Positions 7,984 to 16,881 of a stretch of DNA of 38,301 nt are shown in pieces. The stretch spans positions 1 to 38,301 of the forward strand of contig JAJFUV010000355.1 in NCBI GenBank assembly GCA_021372245.1, written 5' to 3'. The position numbers were made by a program, and so were the translations under genes. The stretch's first letter is position 1. The number at the start of each line of letters is the position of its first letter. The notes below the pieces were generated by a model that was given only the letters and a program-made list of their open reading frames with translations, was not told where the DNA came from and searched no databases. The stretch comes from Terriglobales bacterium. Its GTDB lineage: Bacteria; Acidobacteriota; Terriglobia; Bryobacterales; Bryobacteraceae.

Positions 7984-9156
7984 ATGCAACGACGCACATT
8001 CATTTCGCTGCCCGCGCTGTCGGCCGCGGCTTCCGAAGGGTGGAGTTGGGAGCGCTGGCGTGAGATCAGCGGCGAGAGCCGCCCGGTGGTTCCGTCGGAT
8101 CAGACCGGACGCCCTGATTTGAGCGACTTGCTTCAGAGCGGAGGCCGCAAGATCGCCTCATCTGCCGAGTGGCCGGCGCAAAGGTTGGCGATCGCCCACC
8201 TCGTCGAGGTCTTCCTGGGCAAGCCGCCCGTGACGCATTCGCCTCTCGAAGCCAAGGTAACGGCGGAAACGCCCTGTGACGGCTACACGCGCCGCACGTT
8301 CACCTTTCAAACCGAGCCGGGCGAATTCGTGCCGGCTTTCCTGCTGGTGCCGGACAGATTGCACGGCCGCGTCCCGGCTATTGTCTGTCCGCATCAGACC
8401 GTGCAGGAAGGCAAGCAAGAACCCGCCGGGCTGGCCGGCAATCCGCGCCTCCACATGGCGCATCGCCTGGCGCAGCGCGGCTACGTCACCCTCACCTACG
8501 ACGCGGCGTGCTTCGGCGAGCGGCACGACCCCGCAAACAATCATTACGGCGACGCCATCCCGTTCTACCGGCGGCATCCGCACTGGTCGATGATGGGAAA
8601 GATGGCGTGGGACTTGAGCCGCGCCGTCGATTACCTGCAGTCGCTCGATTTCGTTTCGGGCGACCGCATCGCTTCCATCGGCCACTCGCACGGCGGCTAC
8701 ACCACGCTGTTCGCGATGGCACTCGACCAGCGCGTTCGTGTGGGAGTGTCGAGCTGCGGTTTCGACACGTTCCGCTACGACGGCAACCCGTACCGCTGGT
8801 CGCACGCCACGGCGCTCGTGCCGCGCCTCGGCTTCTACATCACCAGCCCGTACATCCGCCCGCGTTTCTACGCCGGCGTGCCGGACTCCGAAACAATTCA
8901 GATCCCGTTCGACATGCACCACGTGTTGGCGCTCATCGCGCCGCGCCCGCTTTTCATCTCCACTTCCGACGAGGACTCCATCTTCCCCAATGCCGGATGG
9001 AGCGCACGGCAGGCGTTGGCGCGCCTTGGGCCGCTCTATGCGATGCTGGGATCTGAAAGCCGCCTGGCGAGCTACTTCTTCCGTGGAGGGCACGGCTTCC
9101 CGCCCGAAGCCGAACGGCTCGCCTTCGATTGGCTGGACCGCTGGCTGAAAGGTTGA
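7984..9156 (+). CDS. Exported alpha/beta hydrolase (Abhydrolase_7 / acetyl-xylan-esterase-like)
   Basis: A 390-residue hydrolase. The N-terminus MQRRTFISLP has the paired arginines of a Tat-type signal, so it is probably exported. The nucleophile lies in IGHSHGGY (S235), the acid is D329 or D331 in STSDEDSIF, and H370 in GGHGFPP completes the triad. Such proteins remove ester groups from plant-type polysaccharides or hydrolyse small esters; the substrate cannot be read from sequence. AGGAG stands ten bases before the ATG at 7984, so longer frames back to 7771 are rejected. It begins a three-gene plus-strand unit with two amidohydrolases, 8 nt before the next gene. Confidence 0.85.
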   Translation: MQRRTFISLPALSAAASEGWSWERWREISGESRPVVPSDQTGRPDLSDLLQSGGRKIASSAEWPAQRLAIAHLVEVFLGKPPVTHSPLEAKVTAETPCDGYTRRTFTFQTEPGEFVPAFLLVPDRLHGRVPAIVCPHQTVQEGKQEPAGLAGNPRLHMAHRLAQRGYVTLTYDAACFGERHDPANNHYGDAIPFYRRHPHWSMMGKMAWDLSRAVDYLQSLDFVSGDRIASIGHSHGGYTTLFAMALDQRVRVGVSSCGFDTFRYDGNPYRWSHATALVPRLGFYITSPYIRPRFYAGVPDSETIQIPFDMHHVLALIAPRPLFISTSDEDSIFPNAGWSARQALARLGPLYAMLGSESRLASYFFRGGHGFPPEAERLAFDWLDRWLKG

Positions 9157-9164
9157 GATAGCTG

Positions 9165-10022
9165 ATGAGTGAACAATTGCGTGTAAGCCGCCGTGCTTTC
9201 TTTGGCACAGCTGCGGCCACGGCTGCGCCGCTTTCTTCCGCGCCGCGTGGGGCCAAGGTGATCAACGCGCACGATCATCTGCATCATCATGGCGTCAAGA
9301 ATTGGGAAGAACTCGACCGCCTCGTCATTGAGGCCGCCGACAAGCTCGGGGTGGAGCAGATCTGCTGTTCGATCCTGCCTCGGGAACGCCCCACGACGAT
9401 GGAAAACGCCCGGCTGTGCAACCAGTGGCTGCTCGAGGCGATACAGCGGTACCCGGGTCGCATCCTCGGCTACGTGTTCGTGAACCCCGGCTATCAGAAG
9501 GAAGCGCTCGAAGAGGTGCGCCGCTACGTGGACGGGCACGGCTTCATCGGCGTCAAGCTTTACAACGACTACCGGATCGACGAGCCCGTGCTCGAGCCGC
9601 TGCTCGAACTTGCCGGGCAATTAAGAGTCCCCATCCTGGAGCACGCCGGGCATTCACACCGGTTCAATGCATCGCAGCCGCGCATCAGCGACGGTGGCAA
9701 CATCGCCGAAGCCGCGCGCAAGTTTCCCGAAACCATGCTGATCTGCGCGCACATCTGCGGAGGAGGCGATTGGGAATGGACCGCCAAGGCGCTGCGCAAC
9801 GCGCCCTCGGTCTACCTGGATACCAGCGGCAGTGTGATCGACGAGGGCACGGTCGAGTTCGCCGTGCGGATGTTGGGCGCGGACCGCATCCTGTTCGCGT
9901 GCGATATGTCCTGGACCGCCGGCATGGGCCACATACGCGGCGCGGAGCTGAGCGACGAGGACCGCCGCAAGATCCTGGGCGGCAACATGCAACGCATCCT
10001 GAGCAGGAGGGCACGCGCGTGA
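9165..10022 (+). CDS. Exported amidohydrolase family (amidohydrolase 2) TIM-barrel protein
   Basis: A 285-residue metal-dependent hydrolase of the amidohydrolase-2 type (PF04909-like). The N-terminus VSRRAFFGTAAATAAP is a Tat-type signal. The HDHLHHH cluster after strand 1, the central HAGHSHRF, AHICGGGDW and the late ACDMSW supply likely metal and catalytic residues. Family members include decarboxylases and hydrolases acting on lactones or aromatic acids. Its place between an esterase and another amidohydrolase, facing a heparinase-like lyase, suggests a role in breakdown of a carbohydrate product, but that is inference. The last bases overlap the start of the next gene as GTGA, indicating translational coupling. 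Confidence 0.82.
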   Translation: MSEQLRVSRRAFFGTAAATAAPLSSAPRGAKVINAHDHLHHHGVKNWEELDRLVIEAADKLGVEQICCSILPRERPTTMENARLCNQWLLEAIQRYPGRILGYVFVNPGYQKEALEEVRRYVDGHGFIGVKLYNDYRIDEPVLEPLLELAGQLRVPILEHAGHSHRFNASQPRISDGGNIAEAARKFPETMLICAHICGGGDWEWTAKALRNAPSVYLDTSGSVIDEGTVEFAVRMLGADRILFACDMSWTAGMGHIRGAELSDEDRRKILGGNMQRILSRRARA

Positions 10023-10801
10023 TCGACGTCAACGCTTATCTCGGGCATTTTGCTTTTCGCCAGTTGCGCTACAACACGGCGGGCAAGTTGCTTACGCTCA
10101 TGGACCGCAAGAAGATCGAACGCGCCGTGGTGTCGAGCGCGGCCGCAATCACGTACCGCAACACGCAGGCGGGCAACGAAGAGGTCGCCGCCGAGATCAG
10201 GAACCACCGCGACCGCCTGATCGGCGCTGCCGTGCTCAATCCCGTCTACGCCGGCTGGCGCGACGACCTGAAGATCTGTCACGAGGAATTCGGCATGAAG
10301 GCGCTACGCCTGTATCCGCGCTGGCACGACTACAAGCTGACCAGCCGCCCCGCGATCGAGCTTGCGAACGCCGCCGCCGAGCGCGGCATGGCCGTCACGA
10401 TCCCCATCCGCGCCGAGGATCCCCGCCAGCAAAGCTGGCTCGTGGACATCCCCAACGTGGACTACAACGAGATTGCGGGCCTCATACGGGCCGTGCCGCG
10501 CGCGCATTTTATCCTGCTGAGCGGTAACGGCTTCATAGGTTCGGTACTCGGACGCAAGGACAACGGACTCGGCTCGAACTATTCGATCGAGATCTGCCGG
10601 CTCTCCGCCTTGGTTGAAAACGAACTGGGCGCGCTGATCCGGAACCTCGGCGAGGATCGCATTATCTTCGGCACGGGCATGCCGTTCCACTACCCCGATC
10701 CGGCCATCGTGAAGATGGAAGTGCTGGATGCGAGCGCCGCGACGAAAGAGAAGATCCGCCGGGGCAACGCCGCCCGCATCTTTAATTTGCCAGGCGCTTA
10801 A
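10019..10801 (+). CDS. Amidohydrolase family (amidohydrolase 2) protein, cytoplasmic
   Basis: A 260-residue paralogue of the preceding protein without an export signal. It starts with GTG at 10019, overlapping the upstream TGA as GTGA, with AGGAGG eight bases ahead. The body is a TIM barrel with ALRLYPRWHDY in the middle and IIFGTGMPFHYPDP near the end, where the family places an active-site acid. The first strand has DVNAYLGHF where the upstream protein has a full HDHLHHH, so the first metal-binding histidine pair is incomplete and metal use may differ. The 3' end overlaps the convergent heparinase-like gene by 20 bases. Confidence 0.8.
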   Translation: MIDVNAYLGHFAFRQLRYNTAGKLLTLMDRKKIERAVVSSAAAITYRNTQAGNEEVAAEIRNHRDRLIGAAVLNPVYAGWRDDLKICHEEFGMKALRLYPRWHDYKLTSRPAIELANAAAERGMAVTIPIRAEDPRQQSWLVDIPNVDYNEIAGLIRAVPRAHFILLSGNGFIGSVLGRKDNGLGSNYSIEICRLSALVENELGALIRNLGEDRIIFGTGMPFHYPDPAIVKMEVLDASAATKEKIRRGNAARIFNLPGA

Positions 10802-13460
10802 ACACGAAGTCGCGGGACGTGCGGATGCCGGTGTCTTTCTGAACCATCACTCGGTTTTTGGCGAGTGACGGCGTCAGGGCGAGCGGATTCTCGGCGTCCG
10901 CCAGGATCAGGACGTCGCGCCGCCCATCGGCCAGCGTTACCTCCACTGCCACGTTCGCATCGCCGTAAGCGGCTCCCTGCTCGGTTTCGAGCTTCAGACG
11001 GCGGATGCCGCGTATGCGGGACTGCTTGCCGCACGGCTCCAGCACCGCAACGAACGTCGATGCCAGCAGGGCATCCTTGGATTGCCGGCGCGTGACCAGA
11101 GTCGGAATCCAAAACTGTTCAGTGGATGTGGCGTTGCGGACGGTCCAGGTTTCGGCCGTGTAGGCATCGGCGCCCGTCGTCAGGTCGGTATAGCGCAGGT
11201 GTACTTCGGCACTGGGCGCCAGGTATTTGTAGCGGTCTTCGATCTTGAAATCCGCCGTCCATCCGGACGGCGCGCCGCGGTGTACGCGGAAGTTTCGCAT
11301 CAGCGTCTTGTGGCTGTAATCGGGGGCGGGCTCCAACCGCAAGCCGCCGGTGGTGAGTTGGGAGAAGTTGCTGCGGGTGAACTTGGCATGATCGTTGCCG
11401 CCCACCACCCGGAACACGTCGAGAACGTAGAAATCATCGTTCGCGATGTCCACCATCACCGCCGTACGCTCATACTGACGTACGTTGTACTGGTTGGCGG
11501 AAGAAGCGCGCATGGCGCGGTAGTTCTTCCCCTCGAGCCAAAGCGTGGTCTTCCCTTCACCGCCGATCTGGTCCTTGCCATCCACAACCACCGTGTTGTG
11601 CGCGGCGGTCATGAGGTGCCAGCGCGCCTGCGGCGTGTGCCAGTCGCCGAATTGCACCGCCGGATACCCGAGCTCCGGCAGAAGGTCCAACCCCTTGGCC
11701 ACCAGGCCCAGGTTCATCGCGTCGCGGTGTATGTGGCCTCTGATGCCGAAGCTCGGAACGGAGTCGTAATCCATCCACACGGCGCTTGATTCGGCCGGGT
11801 CGGTGGAGCGCAGTATCGCCAGGTGCCACTGTTTCTTGTCGACGTTGCCGATTCGTGGCGGCGCCTCATGGCGTGCCGTCGCACGCCGTACATCGCGCAC
11901 CAGTTGGCCGGGATCTTCGGCGTAAAGATCGTAGGGCATCCCGTCGAGTTTGCCGCCGTTCGCCCGCAGCATCAGTTGCATGTACAGCCGGTCGCCCGTG
12001 GCCCGGTAGAGGCGCCAGAAGAACGAGTACATGCTGGTGGCCGGATTGGTCTCGAACTTGTTGTAGGTGTCCCCCTCGTGGAAGTCCGCAGCCACATAGT
12101 CCGTCGTGCGGATCGCGAAGGCGCCGCAGTCGCCCGAATAGGGGTAGTACTGGAAGCCTATCCAGGTGTCGTAGTGGAAGCGGTAGGTCTCTCGCAGCTT
12201 GGGGTGCCGCTTCAGAAGATCGGACAGGAAGGCCGGATCGCTGCGCGACCACTGTTCGAGAAGTTGCCCAAGGTAGCGCGGTGCGATGGTGGCATAACCC
12301 GTCAGGCCCTTTTCGCCCGTCAGTCCGTCCACCATCGTGCTGCGATCGACGATCGTGCCGATATCCTTCAGGACTTCCTCCCGGTTGGCCGGCCAGTCGA
12401 GCACGGTCTTGGCCAGTGCCAGGGCGCCGTCGGTGCCCGGATAGTTCGTCCGGATTTTCTCGGGGTGCGCCAGCACATGCCGCAGGATGCGGTCCTCGAT
12501 GTTGCGTTGGATGTCGGCGAATGAAGCCTTGGAATTGTCCAAACGGTATCGCCGTGCCTGTGATGAAAGAAAACGCACAAGTTCCTGATCTTCGCGGGCG
12601 GCCTCGAAGACCTGATCGTAAGCGATCATCAGCTTGCGGACGTCGTAGGCCGAGTCGATCGAGTAGGTCACGTAGCCTGCCGTGCCGCCGCCGTAACGGT
12701 AGCGTTCATAAACCAGGCCCTGCGTGGCGAAGTCAAACGTGGGCCACACGTCCGCCACCCGGTCCAGCATGACCGCCGCCTTGTGGGCGTATTGTTTCTC
12801 ACCTGTGATGCTGTAAGCGGCCGCGAGATTGGCGATGCCGTTCATCACCAGATTCTCGAACTGACCGTATTGGAGATAGGTTCCGACGAAGTACCAGCGG
12901 TGCTGGCCGTCGTAGTATCCGGTCCCGTCGTCAACACCAACGCGGCGGAGCGGATCGGACGGCGAGGAGTGCTCGACATTGTAGAGCAAGCTGCGGTCGG
13001 CCCGGTCCGGCTGGAAGATGCCGTGCTCATCCAGCCCGCTGCGGTAGAACTTGTGAAAATCGTTCTTCGGGAACAACTGCCGGCAGTGAGGGCACTGCAC
13101 CTTCCAGGGATGCTGAACTGGATCGATCTTCCAGTCGTACATCGGCACGGGCTTGCGGCACACCGGGCAATAGCCGCTCGACCAGACGTGGTGCGATCGC
13201 AGCAGGGTCGCGCCAAACATCATGTCCCAAAGCTGCTCGTCGGACATCTTCGCCCAGTAGTCCGCACGGTTCAAGATAGCCGTCCGTAACTTGGCCGCCC
13301 ACGGGTACTTGGCGGCATTGGCCCGGGCGCGTTCAGTAAGGTGGAACGGGTAAAGCGCGCTGGCTTGTTTGGCTGCTTGCATGCTTAGCGCCGACGCCGC
13401 CAGGAGCAAGGCGAGCCTCAAATATGAGGGCAGTACTGGTGAAGCTTGTCTATCTTTCAT
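10782..13460 (-). CDS. Heparinase II/III-like secreted polysaccharide lyase
   Basis: An 892-residue protein with a signal peptide (LRLALLLAASALSMQA). Residues 50-560 are mostly alpha-helical, as in the alpha/alpha-toroid lyases; near the front are two CxxC pairs (CPVC and CPHC) that may bind zinc. GHIHRDAMNLGLVAKG and TAAHNTVVVDGKDQ are the hallmark elements of the heparinase II/III-like beta-sandwich region. The remaining C-terminal half is beta-rich. These enzymes cleave uronic-acid polysaccharides such as heparan-type chains or alginate; the target here is unknown. No good ribosome site precedes the ATG, only an A-rich stretch. It converges on the esterase-amidohydrolase unit and is divergent from carD. 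Confidence 0.87.
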   Translation of the reverse strand: MKDRQASPVLPSYLRLALLLAASALSMQAAKQASALYPFHLTERARANAAKYPWAAKLRTAILNRADYWAKMSDEQLWDMMFGATLLRSHHVWSSGYCPVCRKPVPMYDWKIDPVQHPWKVQCPHCRQLFPKNDFHKFYRSGLDEHGIFQPDRADRSLLYNVEHSSPSDPLRRVGVDDGTGYYDGQHRWYFVGTYLQYGQFENLVMNGIANLAAAYSITGEKQYAHKAAVMLDRVADVWPTFDFATQGLVYERYRYGGGTAGYVTYSIDSAYDVRKLMIAYDQVFEAAREDQELVRFLSSQARRYRLDNSKASFADIQRNIEDRILRHVLAHPEKIRTNYPGTDGALALAKTVLDWPANREEVLKDIGTIVDRSTMVDGLTGEKGLTGYATIAPRYLGQLLEQWSRSDPAFLSDLLKRHPKLRETYRFHYDTWIGFQYYPYSGDCGAFAIRTTDYVAADFHEGDTYNKFETNPATSMYSFFWRLYRATGDRLYMQLMLRANGGKLDGMPYDLYAEDPGQLVRDVRRATARHEAPPRIGNVDKKQWHLAILRSTDPAESSAVWMDYDSVPSFGIRGHIHRDAMNLGLVAKGLDLLPELGYPAVQFGDWHTPQARWHLMTAAHNTVVVDGKDQIGGEGKTTLWLEGKNYRAMRASSANQYNVRQYERTAVMVDIANDDFYVLDVFRVVGGNDHAKFTRSNFSQLTTGGLRLEPAPDYSHKTLMRNFRVHRGAPSGWTADFKIEDRYKYLAPSAEVHLRYTDLTTGADAYTAETWTVRNATSTEQFWIPTLVTRRQSKDALLASTFVAVLEPCGKQSRIRGIRRLKLETEQGAAYGDANVAVEVTLADGRRDVLILADAENPLALTPSLAKNRVMVQKDTGIRTSRDFVFKRLAN

Positions 13461-13466
13461 TTTTAG

Positions 13467-13495
13467 TTGACATTAAAACTTATTCAGCTTAAGAT
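13467..13495 (+). promoter_or_regulatory. Sigma70-type promoter of carD
   Basis: A perfect -35 hexamer TTGACA at 13467-13472 is followed after exactly 17 bases by TAAGAT at 13490-13495. Transcription would start near 13502, about 50 bases before the carD ATG. The spacer and the stretch after it are AT-rich, unlike the surroundings. Confidence 0.7.
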
Positions 13496-13552
13496 TTTTT
13501 TTCACTCACAACGCGTGACTAGCGAACATCACCTTCATCGAAGGGTTCCCGC

Positions 13553-14062
13553 ATGACTTTTCAGATCGGCGAAAAAGTAGTGTACCCCAACCAGGGCGTC
13601 GGCACTATCGAGAATATCAGCACCCGATCCTTTGGCGCCCAAATGGAGCGGTTCTACCTGTTGCGGCTTGCCACGAGCAGCCTCACCGTCATGGTTCCGT
13701 TTTCGCACGTGGACCACGTCGGCTTGAGGAAGGTCACGCGCAACGGCGAGGTCGAGAAGGTTCTCGAATTCCTGTCCAGTGGGCGATGCCCTCAATGTCC
13801 CGACTGGAAAGACCGCTTTAAGGAAAACTCCGACAAGATGCGCGTTGGCAATCTTCTCGCCATCGCCGAAGTCCTCAAGAGCCTGCTCATCTTGCAGCGC
13901 TCAAAGCCGTTGTCGTTCCGTGAAAAGAAGATGCTGGACCGCGCCCGGCATATGCTTATCACGGAAATCTCCATTTCCCGGGGGATTTGCGAGGACAAAG
14001 CTATCGTGCTGCTGCAGCGTTCGCTGGGCCGCGCGGAACTGTCGCTGCCGAACGCCCTCTGA
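13553..14062 (+). CDS. carD: CarD/CdnL family RNA-polymerase-binding regulator
   Basis: A 169-residue regulator. The N-terminal Tudor-like RNAP-interacting domain (FQIGEKVVYPNQGVGTIENI, residues 3-22 and on to about 60) binds the polymerase beta subunit; the helical C-terminal domain begins near residue 70 and contains DWKDRFKENSDKMRVGNLL, the conserved DNA-contact region. CarD proteins stabilise the open complex at rRNA and other promoters. A CPQC pair at residues 79-82, just before DWKDRF, is not a usual part of the family and could bind metal or sense redox state. AAGGG precedes the ATG. It has its own promoter at 13467 and ends 7 nt before the convergent EamA gene. Confidence 0.92.
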   Translation: MTFQIGEKVVYPNQGVGTIENISTRSFGAQMERFYLLRLATSSLTVMVPFSHVDHVGLRKVTRNGEVEKVLEFLSSGRCPQCPDWKDRFKENSDKMRVGNLLAIAEVLKSLLILQRSKPLSFREKKMLDRARHMLITEISISRGICEDKAIVLLQRSLGRAELSLPNAL

Positions 14063-14069
14063 GGCGCGT

Positions 14070-14486
14070 TCAGTCAGCCGAAAGCAACCACGCCGCGATA
14101 GGCGCAAGAACTATGCCAGCCCAATGCGCCGCGGAGATGTGTTCATTTAGAAGCACATAGGCCAGGAGTACGGTGATCAGTGGGTAGAGGTACATGACTG
14201 GCACCGCCACCGCGCTCTTGGCGCCCTTTTCGAAGGCCGCAAAACTGGTCAGCGCCCCGAAGCCGTTCAATACACCACTCAAGACACCAAGGGCCACCAC
14301 ATCTCGTGGCAAGGCCAGACTCACGGGAAACAGCGCCACGGTGAGGAGCGCCACCGGAATGAACGCCAACGTGAATCCGAAGAACGAGAACTGCGTCGAA
14401 ATGCAATTCGTGCTGAGCTTCTGTGTGTTGCCGGTAATGCCCCAGGCCACCAGAGCGATCAGCGAGAGCAGCAACCAGTTCGTCAT
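14070..14486 (-). CDS. Half-size EamA/DMT-family transporter subunit
   Basis: A 138-residue membrane protein with five predicted membrane segments, the size of a single EamA domain; normal EamA transporters have two such domains in one chain. The sequence shows typical family features: LIALVAWGITGNTQKLS in helix 1 and a final helix ending in a charged tail. It starts 4 nt after the stop of another half-size EamA gene, so the two probably form a heterodimer that exports small metabolites. The substrate is unknown. Confidence 0.8.
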   Translation of the reverse strand: MTNWLLLSLIALVAWGITGNTQKLSTNCISTQFSFFGFTLAFIPVALLTVALFPVSLALPRDVVALGVLSGVLNGFGALTSFAAFEKGAKSAVAVPVMYLYPLITVLLAYVLLNEHISAAHWAGIVLAPIAAWLLSAD

Positions 14487-14490
14487 GGCG

Positions 14491-14904
14491 TTACAGGCTC
14501 AACAGGAAAATGGCGATGAGCGCCAGCGCCAGCCCGCCATACTGGCGAAGGCTGATCCGTTCTTTCAGGAAAACCACGCCTACCAGCACCGTCACCAGCG
14601 GTGAAAGCGAGGTGAGCGGAACCACCGTCGACGCGGTGCCACCCTGAAGTGCCATGTAGAATGCGACGTTTCCACCGCCTCCGAGCAGGCCCGTGAGGAA
14701 GGCATAGGAAAACCCTCGCGCGCGGCGCTCGCCGCTGAAGCGGCGTTTCGAGTAGAGGACTACTCCGAGCGGGATTACCAGCCCGAAGGTGAACAGCACC
14801 TGGCTGGCATAAGGTGAGGCGCGATCCACCAACAGCTTCGCCTCGAAACCCCACACGCCCCACAGCAGCGCCGTGAGCAGCGTGTAGGCCAGCCAGGCCG
14901 GCAT
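14491..14904 (-). CDS. Half-size EamA/DMT-family transporter subunit
   Basis: A 137-residue membrane protein of about five helices and one EamA domain, with ALLWGVWGFEAKLLVDRASP in helix 1 and VPLTSLSPLVTVLVGVVFLKE in the last part, the usual EamA signature. Its ATG overlaps the pepA stop as TGATG, so it is translationally coupled to pepA. The frame continues to 15162, but that part is the antisense-like shadow of pepA coding sequence. It pairs with the gene immediately downstream. Confidence 0.8.
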   Translation of the reverse strand: MPAWLAYTLLTALLWGVWGFEAKLLVDRASPYASQVLFTFGLVIPLGVVLYSKRRFSGERRARGFSYAFLTGLLGGGGNVAFYMALQGGTASTVVPLTSLSPLVTVLVGVVFLKERISLRQYGGLALALIAIFLLSL

Positions 14905-16400
14905 CAGCCGTTCCAACTCGTGGCCAGTCTCACCAGCGTGCGCACGGGCACGCCGCTCGGCCCCTTGGCAAGGTACGGCTTGGCCTCGTCCAGCCACGCC
15001 GTCCCGGCGATATCCAGGTGCACCCACGGCGCGTCGGAAGTGAACTCCTTCAGGAACATAGCCGCCGTAATGGCGCCGCCCTTGCGGTTCCCGACGTTGG
15101 GCAAATCCGCATACGTGCTCTTGAGGGCTTCCTTGAATTCGTCGTCCACGGGCATGCGCCACATCTTTTCCCCGGCCGCCTCCGCCGCCGCGGCCACACG
15201 CAGGGCGAAAGCGTCTTCGCTGGGGAACAATCCCGTGTAAATGTCGCCCAACGCGACCACGATGGCGCCGGTGAGGGTAGCCGCATCTACAATGTGCGTG
15301 CAGCCCAGGTTGCGGGCGTAGGTCATGGCATCGGCCAGGATCATGCGGCCCTCGGCGTCGGTGTTGAGCACCTCGACCGTCTTGCCCGAAAGCGTCTTGA
15401 CGATGTCGCCCGGCCGCTGCGCGCGTCCTCCGGGCATGTTCTCCACCGCCGGCACGAGCCCTGTCACCGTAAGGGCTGGCTTCAATTGGGCGATGGCGCG
15501 CATTGCGCCGAGTACGGCCGCTCCACCCGACATATCGAATTTCATCAGGTCCATCTTGTCGGACGGTTTGATGGAGATGCCGCCCGAATCGAAGGTGACG
15601 GCTTTGCCCACCAGAGCCAAGTGCGTGCCGGCGCCCGCGTCATCCTCGGGCCGGTAGCGCACTACGATGAGGCAGGGCGGCTCGTTGCTACCCTGCGCGA
15701 CGCCTAACAGCGCACCCATCCCGAGTTGTTCCATGCGCGCGCGGTCCAGGACTTCACATTCCAGGCCAAACTCGGCGGCCATGGCGCGCGCGCGATCCGC
15801 CAGGATGGTGGGGGTCATGGCGTTTGCCGGTTCCGTAGCCAGGGCGCGCGTGTAGTTCTGCGATTCGGCCACGATGGCGGCGTGGCGCGCGGCAGCTTCG
15901 ATTGCCGCATCCACCGCCGGCACGAGCAGCGCAAAGCTGTCGATGCGGCCCGCATCGCTCTTGTCGGTCTTGTATTGGTCCGGCTCGTAGTCGCCCAGGA
16001 TGGCACCCTCGACGGCTGCGGCGAGGCTTGCCGGGCCCGCGAACGCCTCGTCGAGAGCCAGCGCAATCGTGTGGAGGCCCTTCGGTTTCAGAAAGCGCAA
16101 CGCCGCGCCGGCGATCTTCCGCACTTCGGCTGCGGTCAGCTTCTCCGGTTTACCCGCGCCGATGGCCACCAGGCGGCGGGCCTTGAATGTCGGAGGCCGG
16201 TGCAGCAGCGCCGTTTCGAGACTCTTGCCTTTGAATTCCCCGCTTGCATACAACTCGCTGAGCCAGCCGATGGTTGCATCGACGCGTTTGGCGGCGCCGT
16301 CGCCCAATCCGCCTCCCGCTGAGTCCTTGTCGAAAGCCACGACTACCAGGGCGTCGACATCGATTTCCTCCAACGCCTGAACTACAACTGTAGTTTGCAT
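14904..16400 (-). CDS. pepA: Leucyl aminopeptidase, M17 family
   Basis: A 498-residue cytosolic aminopeptidase. The M17 active site is complete: VGKAVTFDSGG (K266, D271), K278, D289 in KFDMSGG, and the signature NTDAEGRM at residues 346-353. These bind two metal ions, usually zinc or manganese. The N-terminal 160 residues form the regulatory domain. The enzyme removes N-terminal residues from peptides in protein turnover. It follows smpB by 16 nt and is coupled to the EamA pair, so smpB-pepA-EamA-EamA is a probable operon; pepA would clear peptides freed by tmRNA-directed proteolysis, an inference from neighbourhood. Confidence 0.95.
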   Translation of the reverse strand: MQTTVVVQALEEIDVDALVVVAFDKDSAGGGLGDGAAKRVDATIGWLSELYASGEFKGKSLETALLHRPPTFKARRLVAIGAGKPEKLTAAEVRKIAGAALRFLKPKGLHTIALALDEAFAGPASLAAAVEGAILGDYEPDQYKTDKSDAGRIDSFALLVPAVDAAIEAAARHAAIVAESQNYTRALATEPANAMTPTILADRARAMAAEFGLECEVLDRARMEQLGMGALLGVAQGSNEPPCLIVVRYRPEDDAGAGTHLALVGKAVTFDSGGISIKPSDKMDLMKFDMSGGAAVLGAMRAIAQLKPALTVTGLVPAVENMPGGRAQRPGDIVKTLSGKTVEVLNTDAEGRMILADAMTYARNLGCTHIVDAATLTGAIVVALGDIYTGLFPSEDAFALRVAAAAEAAGEKMWRMPVDDEFKEALKSTYADLPNVGNRKGGAITAAMFLKEFTSDAPWVHLDIAGTAWLDEAKPYLAKGPSGVPVRTLVRLATSWNG

Positions 16401-16416
16401 CCAGGAATCTCCTTTT

Positions 16417-16881
16417 CTACAAGGTGCGCCGCGTGCCGCGCGCCGCCCGTGCCTCGGCTTCCATGGTACGCTCGCGGTCGGCGTCGCGTTTGTCGTGCAT
16501 CTTCTTGCCGCGCGCCAGCGCCAACTCGCACTTGATCATGCCGTCTTTCAGATAGACCTTTGTGGGGATCAACGCCAAGCCCTTTTCGCGCGTCTTACCG
16601 GATAGCTTGTCGATTTCGCGGCGATGCAGCAAGAGTTTGCGCTCGCGGACCGGGTCGTGATTCTCACGGTTGCCGTGCGAATACTGACTGATGTGCGCGT
16701 TGACCAGCCAGGCCTCCCCATTGCGCACTTCGGCGTAACTGTCGAGTAGCTGGACCTTGCCGTCACGGGCGGACTTCACTTCCGTGCCGGTCAAGACCAG
16801 GCCGGCCTCGAAGCGCTCGAGCAGGTAGTAGTTGTGGCCCGCCCGCCGGTTCTCGGATAGTATCTTAATGCCCTCTGCCAC
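16417..16881 (-). CDS. smpB: SsrA-binding protein SmpB
   Basis: A 154-residue protein with the full SmpB pattern: NRRAGHNYYLLERFEAGLVL, GTEVKSARDG, NAHISQYSHGN and a basic C-terminal tail (KKMHDKRDADRE). SmpB binds tmRNA and delivers it to stalled ribosomes. The start is GTG at 16881; no strong ribosome site stands at normal distance, with GGAGG some 15 bases away. No tmRNA gene was recognised in the window. Confidence 0.95.
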   Translation of the reverse strand: MAEGIKILSENRRAGHNYYLLERFEAGLVLTGTEVKSARDGKVQLLDSYAEVRNGEAWLVNAHISQYSHGNRENHDPVRERKLLLHRREIDKLSGKTREKGLALIPTKVYLKDGMIKCELALARGKKMHDKRDADRERTMEAEARAARGTRRTL

